A DNA stretch of 64,000 nucleotides from Paenibacillus_F sp047238265 (GCF_047238265.1 NZ_JBDFMM010000001.1:558001-622000), one strand, 5' to 3'; counted from the first letter of the stretch, positions 54,042-63,205 are shown. A program made the numbers and translations. Notes: generated by a model from the letters alone, not told the origin.

Positions 54042-54785
54042 ATGAAAGGTATTATTCTCGCAGGTGGTACAGGATCACGATTATATCCACTTACAAAAGT
54101 AACCAACAAACACCTGCTCCCAGTTGGTAAATACCCAATGATTTTTCACTCAGTTGCCAAGCTTAAGGAAGCCGAAATAAATGATATTTTAATTGTAACC
54201 GGAAAGGATCATATGGGGGATGTTGTTAATCTCCTGGGCAGTGGAAGAGAATTTGGAGTAAGTTTCACTTATCGAGTACAGGATGAAGCAGGTGGGATTG
54301 CTCAAGCGTTAGACTTGGCAGAACAATTTATCGGTGAAGATAAAATGGTCGTTATTTTAGGAGATAATGTATTTGAAGATAGTATAAGGCCGTTTGTAAA
54401 AAAATTTGAACAACATAAAAGCGGCGCTAAGATTCTCATTCAAGAAGTTCCAGATCCACAACGATACGGAGTTCCTGAGTTACAGGGAGAAAAAATTATA
54501 TCAATCGTTGAAAAACCTGAGCTTCCCAAAAGCAATTATGCAGTTACTGGAATATACATGTTTGATAGTTCGGTCTTTAAAATTGTAAAAACTCTCAAAC
54601 CATCCAGAAGGGGTGAGTTGGAAATTACAGATGTTAACAATGCTTATATTGAAAATGGAGACCTTACTTATGATATTTTAAGCGGATGGTGGACCGATGC
54701 AGGAACCCATACGTCTTTAGCTAAAGCAAACGAATTGGCAAAAGAAATCATTTATGGTGACGAGTTCGGGAAATTAAAATTGTAA
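54042..54785 (+). CDS. rmlA: Glucose-1-phosphate thymidylyltransferase-type enzyme
   Basis: The 247-residue nucleotidyltransferase has the signature MKGIILAGGTGSRLYPLT, the KYPMIFHSVAKL region and EKPELPKSNYAVTGIYMFD. It activates glucose-1-phosphate with dTTP to start dTDP-sugar synthesis. It is shorter than typical RmlA and AT-rich like the upstream block, while rmlC directly after it is much more GC-rich. Confidence 0.88.
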   Translation: MKGIILAGGTGSRLYPLTKVTNKHLLPVGKYPMIFHSVAKLKEAEINDILIVTGKDHMGDVVNLLGSGREFGVSFTYRVQDEAGGIAQALDLAEQFIGEDKMVVILGDNVFEDSIRPFVKKFEQHKSGAKILIQEVPDPQRYGVPELQGEKIISIVEKPELPKSNYAVTGIYMFDSSVFKIVKTLKPSRRGELEITDVNNAYIENGDLTYDILSGWWTDAGTHTSLAKANELAKEIIYGDEFGKLKL

Positions 54786-54801
54786 TAAAGGAGCTTGGAC
54801 A

Positions 54802-55365
54802 ATGAAATTAACCGAAACCAAGTTTTCTGAAGCGTTCCTTATCGAACCTGCAGTCCATGGCGACAGCCGTGGATTTTTCATGGAAAGCTATAACCAAAAG
54901 GTATTTGAAAAACTGGGAATCACCTATCAGTTTATTCAAGATAACCACTCGCTGTCTGCCGAAACCGGCGTTCTTCGGGGACTTCACTATCAGCTCAATC
55001 CCAAAGCGCAAACCAAGCTTATCCGTGTCCTTGCCGGTGCCATTTACGACGTTATCGTAGACATTCGCAAAAAATCACCGACGTACGGCCAATGGCAGGG
55101 ATTTATACTCAGCTCGGAGAATAAGCGCCAGCTTCTGGTACCGAAAGGTTTTGCTCACGGTTTTTGTACGCTGGTACCCGGCACGGAAGTATTGTATAAG
55201 GTAGACGAGTATTACTCTCCGGAAAATGATAGAGGGATCATGTGGAATGATCCCGCACTTGCTATCGATTGGCCCACATCCAGTCCTATCCTTTCGGCAA
55301 AAGATGAAAAACACCCGAGCTTGGCGGACGCGGATAACAACTTTGAAGAGGAGGTTCAATCATGA
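54802..55365 (+). CDS. rmlC: dTDP-4-dehydrorhamnose 3,5-epimerase
   Basis: The 187-residue cupin epimerase shows DSRGFFMESYNQ, the catalytic histidine motif LRGLHYQ and FAHGFCTL, and a DYSPENDRGI-like end (SPENDRGIMWNDPAL). It epimerises dTDP-4-keto-6-deoxyglucose towards L-rhamnose. Its TGA overlaps the rmlB ATG by four bases. Confidence 0.93.
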   Translation: MKLTETKFSEAFLIEPAVHGDSRGFFMESYNQKVFEKLGITYQFIQDNHSLSAETGVLRGLHYQLNPKAQTKLIRVLAGAIYDVIVDIRKKSPTYGQWQGFILSSENKRQLLVPKGFAHGFCTLVPGTEVLYKVDEYYSPENDRGIMWNDPALAIDWPTSSPILSAKDEKHPSLADADNNFEEEVQS

Positions 55366-56366
55366 GGCTTCTCGTAACAGGCGGAGCGGGTTTTATCGGA
55401 AGCAACTTCGTTCTATACATGCTTAAGAAATACCCGGATTACCAAATCATCAATTTGGATGCCTTGACTTATGCCGGAAATTTGGAGAACTTAAAATCGG
55501 TCGAAAACCATCCCAACTACCGGTTCGTAAAAGGGGATATTTCCGACCGGAACGCGGTTCAACAGGCTTTTGAGCTTGGCGTTGACGTGGTCGTAAACTT
55601 TGCGGCCGAGTCTCACGTGGATCGCAGTATTCTGGATCCGGGCATTTTTGTTCAAGCCAATGTTATGGGGACTCAGGTGCTGCTGGATGCCGCCAAAGCC
55701 CATGGGATTACTAAATTTGTACAAGTTTCTACAGATGAAGTGTACGGCTCTCTTGGGGAAACCGGACTATTTTCGGAAACGACGCCGCTTGCTCCTAACA
55801 GTCCTTATTCGGCTAGTAAGGCAGGGGGAGACTTGCTCGTTCGCGCTTATCACGAAACATTCGGGCTGCCGGTTAATATTACGCGCTGTTCCAACAATTA
55901 CGGACCGTATCAGTTTCCGGAGAAGCTTATTCCGCTTATGATTGCCAATGCCCTGGACGGGAAATCTCTTCCCGTTTACGGAGACGGCCTTAACATCCGG
56001 GACTGGCTTTACGTGGAAGATCATTGTTCGGCAATAGATCTCGTACTGCACAGCGGGCGGAATGGGGAAGTGTACAATATCGGAGGAAACAACGAGCGTA
56101 CCAACCTGGTCATCATCCAAACGATTCTTGCAGCACTTGGCAAATCCGAAGATTTAATTACGTTTATTCAGGATCGTCCGGGTCATGACCGCAGATATGG
56201 GATCGATGCAAATAAAATAACGACGGAGTTGGGTTGGAAGCCTAAACATAACTTCGAGTCGGGAATCCAGGAGACCATACAATGGTATCTGGACAATAAA
56301 GAATGGTGGGAACGCATACGTTCGGGAGCTTACCAATCCTATTATGAACAGCAGTATGGTTCTTAA
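55362..56366 (+). CDS. rmlB: dTDP-glucose 4,6-dehydratase
   Basis: The 334-residue extended SDR has GGAGFIGSNF for NAD, the catalytic YSASKAGGD and NFAAESHVDRSI, and the SNNYGPYQFPEKLIPL block. It makes dTDP-4-keto-6-deoxyglucose, the branch point for rhamnose and for the amino sugar predicted upstream. Confidence 0.95.
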   Translation: MRLLVTGGAGFIGSNFVLYMLKKYPDYQIINLDALTYAGNLENLKSVENHPNYRFVKGDISDRNAVQQAFELGVDVVVNFAAESHVDRSILDPGIFVQANVMGTQVLLDAAKAHGITKFVQVSTDEVYGSLGETGLFSETTPLAPNSPYSASKAGGDLLVRAYHETFGLPVNITRCSNNYGPYQFPEKLIPLMIANALDGKSLPVYGDGLNIRDWLYVEDHCSAIDLVLHSGRNGEVYNIGGNNERTNLVIIQTILAALGKSEDLITFIQDRPGHDRRYGIDANKITTELGWKPKHNFESGIQETIQWYLDNKEWWERIRSGAYQSYYEQQYGS

Positions 56367-56383
56367 GAAACGCGGAGGTTCCT

Positions 56384-57235
56384 ATGAAAATTTTAGTTAC
56401 CGGAGCAAAAGGACAGCTTGGAAGCGAAGTTTGCAGGCTGTTTGAAGCAGAGGGGCATGAAGTCTGCGGGTTCGGTCGTGAAAATCTGGATTTCACGGAT
56501 CAGGCAGCATGCGGCCGTATCGTTCGGGAAATCAAGCCGGACGTGCTTATTCATTGCGGCGCCTATACGGCCGTAGACAAAGCGGAAAGCGAACCCGACG
56601 AGGCATACCGGGTGAATGCAAGCGGGACACGTAATTTGGCTGTGGAAGCGGAGAAACATAACGCGAAGTTTTGTTATGTCAGTACGGATTACGTATTCGA
56701 CGGCAGCGGAAATGCTCCTTACAACGAGTATGACAACACGAACCCCCGGACGGTCTATGGAAAATCCAAAAGAGCCGGAGAAATCCTTACCCAGACATTA
56801 AGCAGCCGGTATTTTATTGTGAGGACATCGTGGGTGTACGGCCGGACAGGGCACAATTTTGTAAAGACTATGCTCAAGCTGGGCGGAGAGAAAACTTCCT
56901 TGAATGTAGTCCACGATCAAACGGGCTCCCCGACTTATGCGGTGGATCTGGCTTCCTTTCTGATGGAACTTGTACAAACGGAAAAGTACGGAATTTACCA
57001 TGCTTCCAACAGCGGGACGTGTACATGGTACGAGTTCGCGAAGGCTGTATTCGAGGAATCGGATATGAAAGTCGCCGTGAACCCTTGCACGACGGATGAA
57101 TTTCCGCGTCCCGCGGAGCGGCCAAAGTATTCCGTCATGGATCATATGGGAATCCGCTCCAACGGTTTTCAGGATTTAAGAGGCTGGAAGGAAGGGTTAA
57201 GGGACTTTCTTAAGGAGTACCGGAATGGGGAATGA
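56384..57235 (+). CDS. rmlD: dTDP-4-dehydrorhamnose reductase
   Basis: The 283-residue SDR has VTGAKGQLGSEVC at the start, YVSTDYVFDG and the catalytic YGKSKRAGE. It makes dTDP-L-rhamnose, the last step of the Rml pathway, so the glycan almost certainly contains rhamnose. It overlaps the next glycosyltransferase start by 11 bases. Confidence 0.94.
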   Translation: MKILVTGAKGQLGSEVCRLFEAEGHEVCGFGRENLDFTDQAACGRIVREIKPDVLIHCGAYTAVDKAESEPDEAYRVNASGTRNLAVEAEKHNAKFCYVSTDYVFDGSGNAPYNEYDNTNPRTVYGKSKRAGEILTQTLSSRYFIVRTSWVYGRTGHNFVKTMLKLGGEKTSLNVVHDQTGSPTYAVDLASFLMELVQTEKYGIYHASNSGTCTWYEFAKAVFEESDMKVAVNPCTTDEFPRPAERPKYSVMDHMGIRSNGFQDLRGWKEGLRDFLKEYRNGE

Positions 57236-58157
57236 CCCGGTCGTTGTTCTTTTATCTACGTATAACGGAGCTAACTATCTCGAAAGCCAGCTGAATTCAA
57301 TACTGGCCCAGACCCATTCAAATACGAGCATCCTGGTGAGAGATGACGGGTCCAGCGATACGACTTTGTTTATTCTAAAGCACTTTGAAAAGCAATATGA
57401 TAATGTCCGCTTGATGCCGCAAGACGATAACAAAGGGCCGAAATTAAGCTTCGGCCGGTTGCTTCAGGAAGGTCTATCAGGAACAAAGGCGGATTATTTT
57501 ATGTTCGCGGACCAGGATGATGTCTGGCTTCCGGACAAAATCGAAAAGACTTTGGCCAGAATGAAGCAGCTGGAAAACACTTGCGGGCGGCAGCCCTTAT
57601 TGATTCACACGGATTTAAAAGTGGTCGATGAGCGGCAGAGGGAGCTTAACCCGTCTTTCTGGAACTATCAAAAGCTGAATCCCGCCAAAGATTCGTTTCC
57701 GCGCCTGCTCATGCAGAATGTCATTACGGGCTGCACGATGATGATAAACCGCCGGTTGGCCGAGGTCAGCCTTCCCGTACATCCGGACGCGATTATGCAT
57801 GATTGGTGGATCGGTCTCGCAGCCAGTGCGTTCGGCAGGATCGGTTATGTGACGGAGCCGACGATTTTATACCGGCAGCATGGTGAAAACAGCGTAGGGG
57901 CTAAGCGGTTCGGGATAGCTTACATCAAGAAAAAGCTGTTGGAACCGGTGTATCTGGACAAAAATATACGCCAAGCGAGGGCATTTGAAAAACAGTTTTC
58001 CGAGGCTCTCCCGGAAGTAAGCAGCGAGTACTTAAAGGAGTTTATCAAGCTGGAAAAGAGTCCTTTTCTAAGAGGCAGGACGGCTCTCCTTAAGAACGGC
58101 TTTTTGAAAATAGGCATTGCGCGAAATTTGGGATTGTTTCTCAATTGGAAGTCTTAA
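57225..58157 (+). CDS. Family 2 glycosyltransferase 3 (rhamnosyltransferase-like)
   Basis: The 310-residue GT2 enzyme has VVVLLSTYNGANYLESQLNS, FADQDDVWLPDKI and the HDWWIGL motif of rhamnan-synthesis transferases. It follows rmlD with an 11-base overlap and AAGGAG before its ATG, which supports use of dTDP-rhamnose. Acceptor unknown. Confidence 0.87.
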   Translation: MGNDPVVVLLSTYNGANYLESQLNSILAQTHSNTSILVRDDGSSDTTLFILKHFEKQYDNVRLMPQDDNKGPKLSFGRLLQEGLSGTKADYFMFADQDDVWLPDKIEKTLARMKQLENTCGRQPLLIHTDLKVVDERQRELNPSFWNYQKLNPAKDSFPRLLMQNVITGCTMMINRRLAEVSLPVHPDAIMHDWWIGLAASAFGRIGYVTEPTILYRQHGENSVGAKRFGIAYIKKKLLEPVYLDKNIRQARAFEKQFSEALPEVSSEYLKEFIKLEKSPFLRGRTALLKNGFLKIGIARNLGLFLNWKS

Positions 58158-58187
58158 AAGACCTTGAATTTACCAAAGGTCTTTTTT
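58155..58187 (+). terminator. Terminator after the rml/GT run
   Basis: AAAAGACCTT and AAGGTCTTTT pair around GAATTTACCA and are followed by T residues. Confidence 0.83.
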
Positions 58188-58264
58188 ATTTAAAACGGTT
58201 TTAGCCTATTCACAATTCTGCATGGTATACTAGGAATATCTAGTAAATTCGGATGGAGATTCAG

Positions 58265-59161
58265 ATGGACTTAAGCATTATCATCGTTAATTATAATACC
58301 CGCCGGCTGACGCTGGATTGTCTGCATTCCGTATATGCTTCCGTAACGGGATATACATATGAAGTACTTTTGATCGATAACAACTCTTCGGACGATTCCG
58401 TTTCTTTTATAAAAAGCGAGTTTCCGCAGGTAAAGTTGATTGCGAACCAGGACAACGTCGGCTTTTCCCGGGCGAACAATCAGGGCATAAGACTGGCGCA
58501 GGGCCAATATATTTTATTGTTGAACTCGGACACGATTGTGGAGCCGGATACGTTTCAAATTATGCTGGATTATATGAACGGGCATCCGGAAGTCGGCGCA
58601 GCGGGCTGCAAAGTGGTGCTGCCTGACGGTTCTCTCGATAAAGCGTGCAAACGCGGTTTTCCGACGCCGTCGGCGTCTTTTTACTATGCGTTCGGGTTTT
58701 CGAAGCTGTTTCCGGATCGTCCCCGGTTTAACCAGTACCAGCTGGGGTATTTGAATCCCGACGAGGAGTATGAAGTCGATTGCTTGGTCGGAGCGTTTAT
58801 GATGGTGCGCCGGAAAACGATCGAGGAAGTCGGAATGCTTGACGAAGAGTTTTTTATGTACGGAGAAGACGTGGACTGGTGCTACCGGATCAAGGAAGCG
58901 GGCTGGAAAATTTATTATTACCCGCGCACCAAGATCATCCATTATAAAGGCGCCAGCAGCAGGCGCAAGCCGTATAAAATCATCTATGAATTTCACAGGG
59001 CCATGATCTTGTTTCACCGTAAACATTACAAGCGCAATTACTCGTTCGTGACGAATGCCGCCGTTTATATGGGAGTGGCGGTCAAGTTCGGGCTTGCGCT
59101 GCTGAAAAATAAGGCGCTGCCGGTCAGGAAGTCTTTGAACCAAACGGATGTCGGAGCGTAA
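58265..59161 (+). CDS. Family 2 glycosyltransferase 4 (rhamnosyltransferase-like)
   Basis: The 298-residue GT2 enzyme has LSIIIVNYNTRRLTLDCLHS, VGFSRANNQGIR, LLNSDT (DxD-equivalent), EVDCLVGAFMMVRR and MYGEDVDWCYRIK, all typical of WbbL-like rhamnosyltransferases. The second ATG is used because GATGGAG lies six bases before it. It stands as its own unit between two terminator or promoter zones. Confidence 0.88.
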   Translation: MDLSIIIVNYNTRRLTLDCLHSVYASVTGYTYEVLLIDNNSSDDSVSFIKSEFPQVKLIANQDNVGFSRANNQGIRLAQGQYILLLNSDTIVEPDTFQIMLDYMNGHPEVGAAGCKVVLPDGSLDKACKRGFPTPSASFYYAFGFSKLFPDRPRFNQYQLGYLNPDEEYEVDCLVGAFMMVRRKTIEEVGMLDEEFFMYGEDVDWCYRIKEAGWKIYYYPRTKIIHYKGASSRRKPYKIIYEFHRAMILFHRKHYKRNYSFVTNAAVYMGVAVKFGLALLKNKALPVRKSLNQTDVGA

Positions 59162-59299
59162 CGTACAAGAAGGCCATACAGCGCAGGCGTTTAGGGGCTT
59201 GCAAATATAACCCTTGCCCTGCAGGGATTTATTCGATTGTATTATGATGCGACAACGCTTAGCTTGTTTCCTACCAACGATTTTTGAGGTGAATCTTCC

Positions 59300-60715
59300 A
59301 TGCTTCGCAGAAATCAACAATTTCTAACCCAGGTCTATGCGATTTTTGATTTCGCCGTGATTCAGACCGCCTTCCTGATCGCCTGGTGGGTTAAATTCGA
59401 GAGCGGGTGGCTGGATGCCAACCAGCCGATCCCCATCTCCGTGTATGCCGCTTGGAGCGCGGTCTACGGGGCGGTGGCCGTGGCGGTCGGCTTTTTCGTA
59501 GGGCTGTACGGGCCGAACCGCAAGAAACGGTTTGCCGATGCGCTGATCAAAATCGTACAGACGCATCTGATCAGCTTGTTCATTCAGCTCAGCTTGCTCT
59601 TCTTCTTCAAAGAAGTGCACATTTCGCGTGAATTCCTCGGGATGTATATTGTGCTGGATATCGTGCTCATCACGGTATACCGCTACGCTTTGAAGGAAAG
59701 CCTCAAGCGTCTTCGCGAGAAAGGGTACAACAAGCAGTTTGTGCTCATTCTGGGAGCGGGTACGCTCGGCCGGCGCTTTCACGACAAACTGCTGCAGCAT
59801 CCGGAGCTCGGCTATGAAATTATCGGATTTCTTGATGATCACGGCGAACATTCGGAGCACAAGGACCTTCCGGCCGCTCCCTATAAGCCCGTTATCGGTA
59901 CACTCGATGATTTGGAAGAAATTTTGCAGGACAAATTGATCGACGAAGTCATTATCGCGCTGCCGCTGGACGTTCATCACAAATTCCCGCGTCTCATTGC
60001 GGCTTGCGAGAAGGCGGGCGTGCGGACGCTGATTATTCCCGACTTCTTCGACTATTTGCCGGCACGGCCGTTTTTCGATAACTTTGCGGGAATGCCTCTG
60101 ATCAATGTGCGCGATATTCCGCTCGATATGATCAGCAACCGGATGATCAAACGGACCTTCGATCTGGCGTTTTCGCTTACGGCTATACTGATCACGCTGC
60201 CGGTGATGATCGTGATTGCCGCGGCAATCAAACTGACGTCACCCGGGCCGATCATTTTCAAGCAGGAGCGGGTGGGGTTAAACCGGCGGAAGTTTTACAT
60301 GTACAAATTCCGCTCCATGCGCCAGGATACGGCGAATACGTCCGACACGGGCTGGACGACGGCCGACGATCCCCGTAAAACGAAGCTGGGCGCCTTTCTC
60401 CGCAAAACGAGCCTGGATGAGCTGCCGCAGTTTTTCAATGTGCTTTTCGGGCATATGAGTGTGGTCGGGCCGCGGCCGGAACGGCCGTTTTTCGTGGAGC
60501 AGTTTAAAGAAGAGATTCCGAAATATATGGTGAAGCATCATATACGGCCCGGTATTACAGGCTGGGCGCAGAGCAACGGCCTCCGGGGGGACACCTCGAT
60601 TTCGGACCGGATTCAGCACGATATTTTCTATATCGAGAATTGGTCGTTCCTCTTTGACATCAAGATTATTTGGAAAACGATCGTGAACGGCTTTATAAAC
60701 AAAAATGCCTATTAA
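59300..60715 (+). CDS. Undecaprenyl-phosphate sugar-1-phosphate transferase (glycan initiation)
   Basis: The 471-residue membrane enzyme has four N-terminal helices (about residues 10-125), a central nucleotide-binding-like domain (VLILGAGTLGRRF) and a C-terminal sugar-transferase domain: KRTFDLAFS, SPGPIIFKQERVGLNRRKF, FRSMR, TSLDELPQFFNVLFG and SVVGPRPERPFFVEQF. Such WbaP/WcaJ-like enzymes start glycan building on the lipid carrier. In S-layer glycan loci of related bacteria the equivalent gene is wsfP-like. Sugar specificity (glucose or galactose) is not readable. Confidence 0.92.
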   Translation: MLRRNQQFLTQVYAIFDFAVIQTAFLIAWWVKFESGWLDANQPIPISVYAAWSAVYGAVAVAVGFFVGLYGPNRKKRFADALIKIVQTHLISLFIQLSLLFFFKEVHISREFLGMYIVLDIVLITVYRYALKESLKRLREKGYNKQFVLILGAGTLGRRFHDKLLQHPELGYEIIGFLDDHGEHSEHKDLPAAPYKPVIGTLDDLEEILQDKLIDEVIIALPLDVHHKFPRLIAACEKAGVRTLIIPDFFDYLPARPFFDNFAGMPLINVRDIPLDMISNRMIKRTFDLAFSLTAILITLPVMIVIAAAIKLTSPGPIIFKQERVGLNRRKFYMYKFRSMRQDTANTSDTGWTTADDPRKTKLGAFLRKTSLDELPQFFNVLFGHMSVVGPRPERPFFVEQFKEEIPKYMVKHHIRPGITGWAQSNGLRGDTSISDRIQHDIFYIENWSFLFDIKIIWKTIVNGFINKNAY

Positions 60716-60777
60716 GTATATTCCGTCCGCATCTTCCCGATACTAGGATCATATCTTGGTAACGGGGAGGTTTTTTT

Positions 60778-60906
60778 ATGATCGATCATGAAGACGCTTA
60801 CCGGGACGATCAAATGCCAATGGGGCGCGGTCTGATCATCGGAGTGCTGATGGGAGCCGTCATGTGGGCGGTCATTATCGGCGGGTTTCTTTACCTGGTG
60901 AACTAA
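60778..60906 (+). CDS. Small single-helix membrane protein
   Basis: The 42-residue product starts MIDHEDAYRDDQMPMGRG and then has one hydrophobic helix (LIIGVLMGAVMWAVIIGGFLY). A strong GGGGAGG site precedes the ATG and a terminator follows, so it is likely real. Function is unknown. Confidence 0.7.
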   Translation: MIDHEDAYRDDQMPMGRGLIIGVLMGAVMWAVIIGGFLYLVN

Positions 60907-60922
60907 TGAGGGGAAAAATAAT

Positions 60923-60959
60923 AAGACGCCATACCCGTTTTTCCGGGTTTGGCGTCTTT
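60923..60959. terminator. Terminator after the small membrane protein gene
   Basis: AAGACGCCA and TGGCGTCTT with an inner CCCG/CGGG pair around TTTTTC. Confidence 0.83.
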
Positions 60960-61088
60960 CCGTTTGATGCAGGATGCAAGCGGCCCGGCCGCTCCGCTTA
61001 ATCGGCCTAATCGCCTCAGCGGCATTGAAACGGCCGATTTAAACCGAAGCGTCGGGCGCCGCGTCGTCGGCCTGACGGCATCAAAGAC

Positions 61089-61838
61089 TTATCTCGCCGT
61101 CCAGCCGCCGTCGATGATCAGCTCCGTGCCGGTCACGAACGAGGACTCGTCCGAAGCGAGATAGAGGACTCCGTACGCGATGTCTTCAGGCTTGCCCAGG
61201 CGTGGCAGCGGAGTACCCGCTTCGAACATGTGTCCCGCGCCCTGATCGAGAGCTTCCTGAATCATCGGCGTCACGATGATGCCCGGGTGAACGGAGTTCA
61301 CGCGGATTTTGTCCGGGGCCAGCTCGACAGCGGATGCTTTCGATAGGGAGCGGAGAGCCCCTTTTGCCGCGGTATAACCGTTGGTGAAGTTGAGGGCGAC
61401 AATGCCCGCGATCGAGGAAATGTTGACGATGGAGCCTCCGCCGGCTTTCCGCATTTCGGGTACGACGTATTTCATTCCGATGACACAGCCCGTCAAGTTA
61501 ATCGACATGACTTTATCCCAGTTCTCCATGGTGAACGTATCAAGCGTGCTGTCCGTACTGATGCCCGCATTATTGACGAGAACATCGACCTTGCCGAACT
61601 GCTCCACTGCTTTCTCGACAACCCGCTTCCAGTCGTCTTCCGAAGCCACGTTATGCTTAAGGCCGAGAGCTTGTCCGCCCGCGGCGCGGATTTCTTCCAC
61701 CACCCGGTTCAACTGTTCTTCCTGCAGATCGGTTGCGACTACTTTCGCACCTTCGGCCGCGAACAACTTGGCTTCCGTTTCCCCTTGGCCCATAGCGGCT
61801 CCCGTTATAATGACGACTTTATCTTGTAAGCGTCCCAT
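61089..61838 (-). CDS. SDR-family oxidoreductase
   Basis: The 249-residue classical short-chain dehydrogenase has an N-terminal VVIITGAAMGQGETEAKLF cofactor site, NNAG, a catalytic serine in NISSIAG, YTAAKGALR and HPGIIVTPM. Glucose or 3-alpha-hydroxysteroid dehydrogenase-like relatives are typical, and the substrate is unknown. It is divergent from a TetR regulator that likely controls it. Confidence 0.88.
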   Translation of the reverse strand: MGRLQDKVVIITGAAMGQGETEAKLFAAEGAKVVATDLQEEQLNRVVEEIRAAGGQALGLKHNVASEDDWKRVVEKAVEQFGKVDVLVNNAGISTDSTLDTFTMENWDKVMSINLTGCVIGMKYVVPEMRKAGGGSIVNISSIAGIVALNFTNGYTAAKGALRSLSKASAVELAPDKIRVNSVHPGIIVTPMIQEALDQGAGHMFEAGTPLPRLGKPEDIAYGVLYLASDESSFVTGTELIIDGGWTAR

Positions 61839-61998
61839 TTTGCATAACCATCCTTCCGGCTAAAATTTGGAAGCGCATTCATCACGATAGGCTTCCGTGC
61901 CAGCGAATTTTTATCGACAAGATGTTGTTTAATTGACATCCTGTTAATTATAATAATACCGAGCCCGTAAGGAACGCTCAACCAACAGCTTTCCCGGA

Positions 61999-62018
61999 AT
62001 TGTCGCTTAATGGACAAT
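61999..62018. promoter_or_regulatory. Candidate TetR operator
   Basis: ATTGTC, eight bases, then GACAAT form a palindrome about 50 bases before the TetR start in the shared SDR/tetR intergenic region. Confidence 0.45.
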
Positions 62019-62068
62019 GACCCGCGTTATGTTGCCAAAGGGAAAGATCTTATACAAGGAGAGCATTT

Positions 62069-62689
62069 ATGTCGATTAAAAATAACTTGGACCCGCGGGT
62101 CGTCCGGACCCGCCTGATGCTGCGGGATGCGCTGATCGCTTTGATCGGGGAACAAGGGTACGAGAAAATTACGGTCCGGGACATCGCCGGCCGCGCCTCG
62201 CTGAACCGGGCGACTTTTTACCTTCATTACCGGGACAAACAGGATCTCATGGAACAGAGCATGGATGATACATTAAAGGAGCTGGTGGACGGACTCCAGC
62301 CTCTGTTCGAAGATGCGTCGGAGTTTCGTTTTGACGCCGGAAAGCCGCATCCTACCTTTGTCTGGCTGTTCGAGGAGATTGCCAGGCATGCGCAGTTTTA
62401 TCAAGTAGTTCTGGGAGAACAGCGGATGCCTTATTTTACCCGGGGATTAACGGACGTGATTACCGGGTTTGTGACGAAAGGGCTCGGAACGGTAGCTCCC
62501 GAAGAGAGGCAGCTTGCGGTGCCCAGGGAGATGCTCGTGAGCTATGTGGTTTCGGCTTTCCTCGGCGTAATCCTGTGGTGGCTGCAAAGCGGCATGCCGT
62601 ACACGGCTTCCTATATGGCGGAGAAGTTAATGCGCCTGGCGACCCGCGGTCCTTACGTGGACGATCCTTTTACCGGGGCAAAAGAATAA
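62069..62689 (+). CDS. TetR/AcrR-family regulator
   Basis: The 206-residue repressor has the N-terminal TetR helix-turn-helix (LRDALIALIGEQGYEKITVR, then DIAGRASLNRATFYLHYRDK) and a C-terminal ligand domain of the TetR_C_33-like type. It is divergently paired with the SDR gene, and a palindrome lies in the shared promoter region. AAGGAGAGC lies before the ATG. Confidence 0.9.
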   Translation: MSIKNNLDPRVVRTRLMLRDALIALIGEQGYEKITVRDIAGRASLNRATFYLHYRDKQDLMEQSMDDTLKELVDGLQPLFEDASEFRFDAGKPHPTFVWLFEEIARHAQFYQVVLGEQRMPYFTRGLTDVITGFVTKGLGTVAPEERQLAVPREMLVSYVVSAFLGVILWWLQSGMPYTASYMAEKLMRLATRGPYVDDPFTGAKE

Positions 62690-62713
62690 GCCGGCTCCCC
62701 GGCAGAAGGGGCT

Positions 62714-62744
62714 AACCGGCCTCAACAGACGTGCTGAGCCGGTT
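62714..62744. terminator. Terminator between convergent tetR- and marR-type genes
   Basis: AACCGG..CTCA pairs with TGAG..CCGGTT. It overlaps the end of the MarR gene; the T-tract is weak. Confidence 0.5.
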
Positions 62745-63205
62745 TAATCCATAGCGCCCAGGACTTCAAGGAGATCCTTCAAGGCCGCATTGAACCGCAC
62801 AAGCTGTTCAGGGCTGAAAGAGCCCGCTTTAACACGCAGCAGGTTTCCGATTTCCCGTTTGTATGCGCCGATAAAAGCTTTACCATCCGCCGTCGCGTGG
62901 AGAAGAGACGCCCGTCTGTCCTGCGGATCAGGTGCACGTTCGATATAATCCAATTGAAGAAGCTTGTCCACGATAGGCGTCAGCTGCTGTTTGGAAACGC
63001 CCAGTTCGGCGGCCAGTCCGGACATGCGGAGCGTCTTTTTTTCATCGATCATAACGAGGGCGTAAAACTGCTGGGGACCGAGCGTCTGTTTTACCTGCTG
63101 TTCAAACAGCCTCATCATTTTTTTCTCCAGCAGAGGCATCAGTAAAGCCCAAGTGGCGATCATTTCGTCTGTGAGTTTTTGCCGGTCCTGCCGATTGTCG
63201 TTCAT
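62744..63205 (-). CDS. MarR-family regulator
   Basis: The 153-residue winged-helix regulator has LRMSGLAAELGVSKQQLTPI as recognition region and the MarR wing DPQDRRASLLHATADG. The start giving MNDNRQDRQ is used; AAAGGAGG lies 13 bases upstream, a slightly long spacing, and a longer in-frame start at 63271 cannot be excluded. It is divergent from the serine-hydrolase gene, its likely target. Confidence 0.87.
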   Translation of the reverse strand: MNDNRQDRQKLTDEMIATWALLMPLLEKKMMRLFEQQVKQTLGPQQFYALVMIDEKKTLRMSGLAAELGVSKQQLTPIVDKLLQLDYIERAPDPQDRRASLLHATADGKAFIGAYKREIGNLLRVKAGSFSPEQLVRFNAALKDLLEVLGAMD

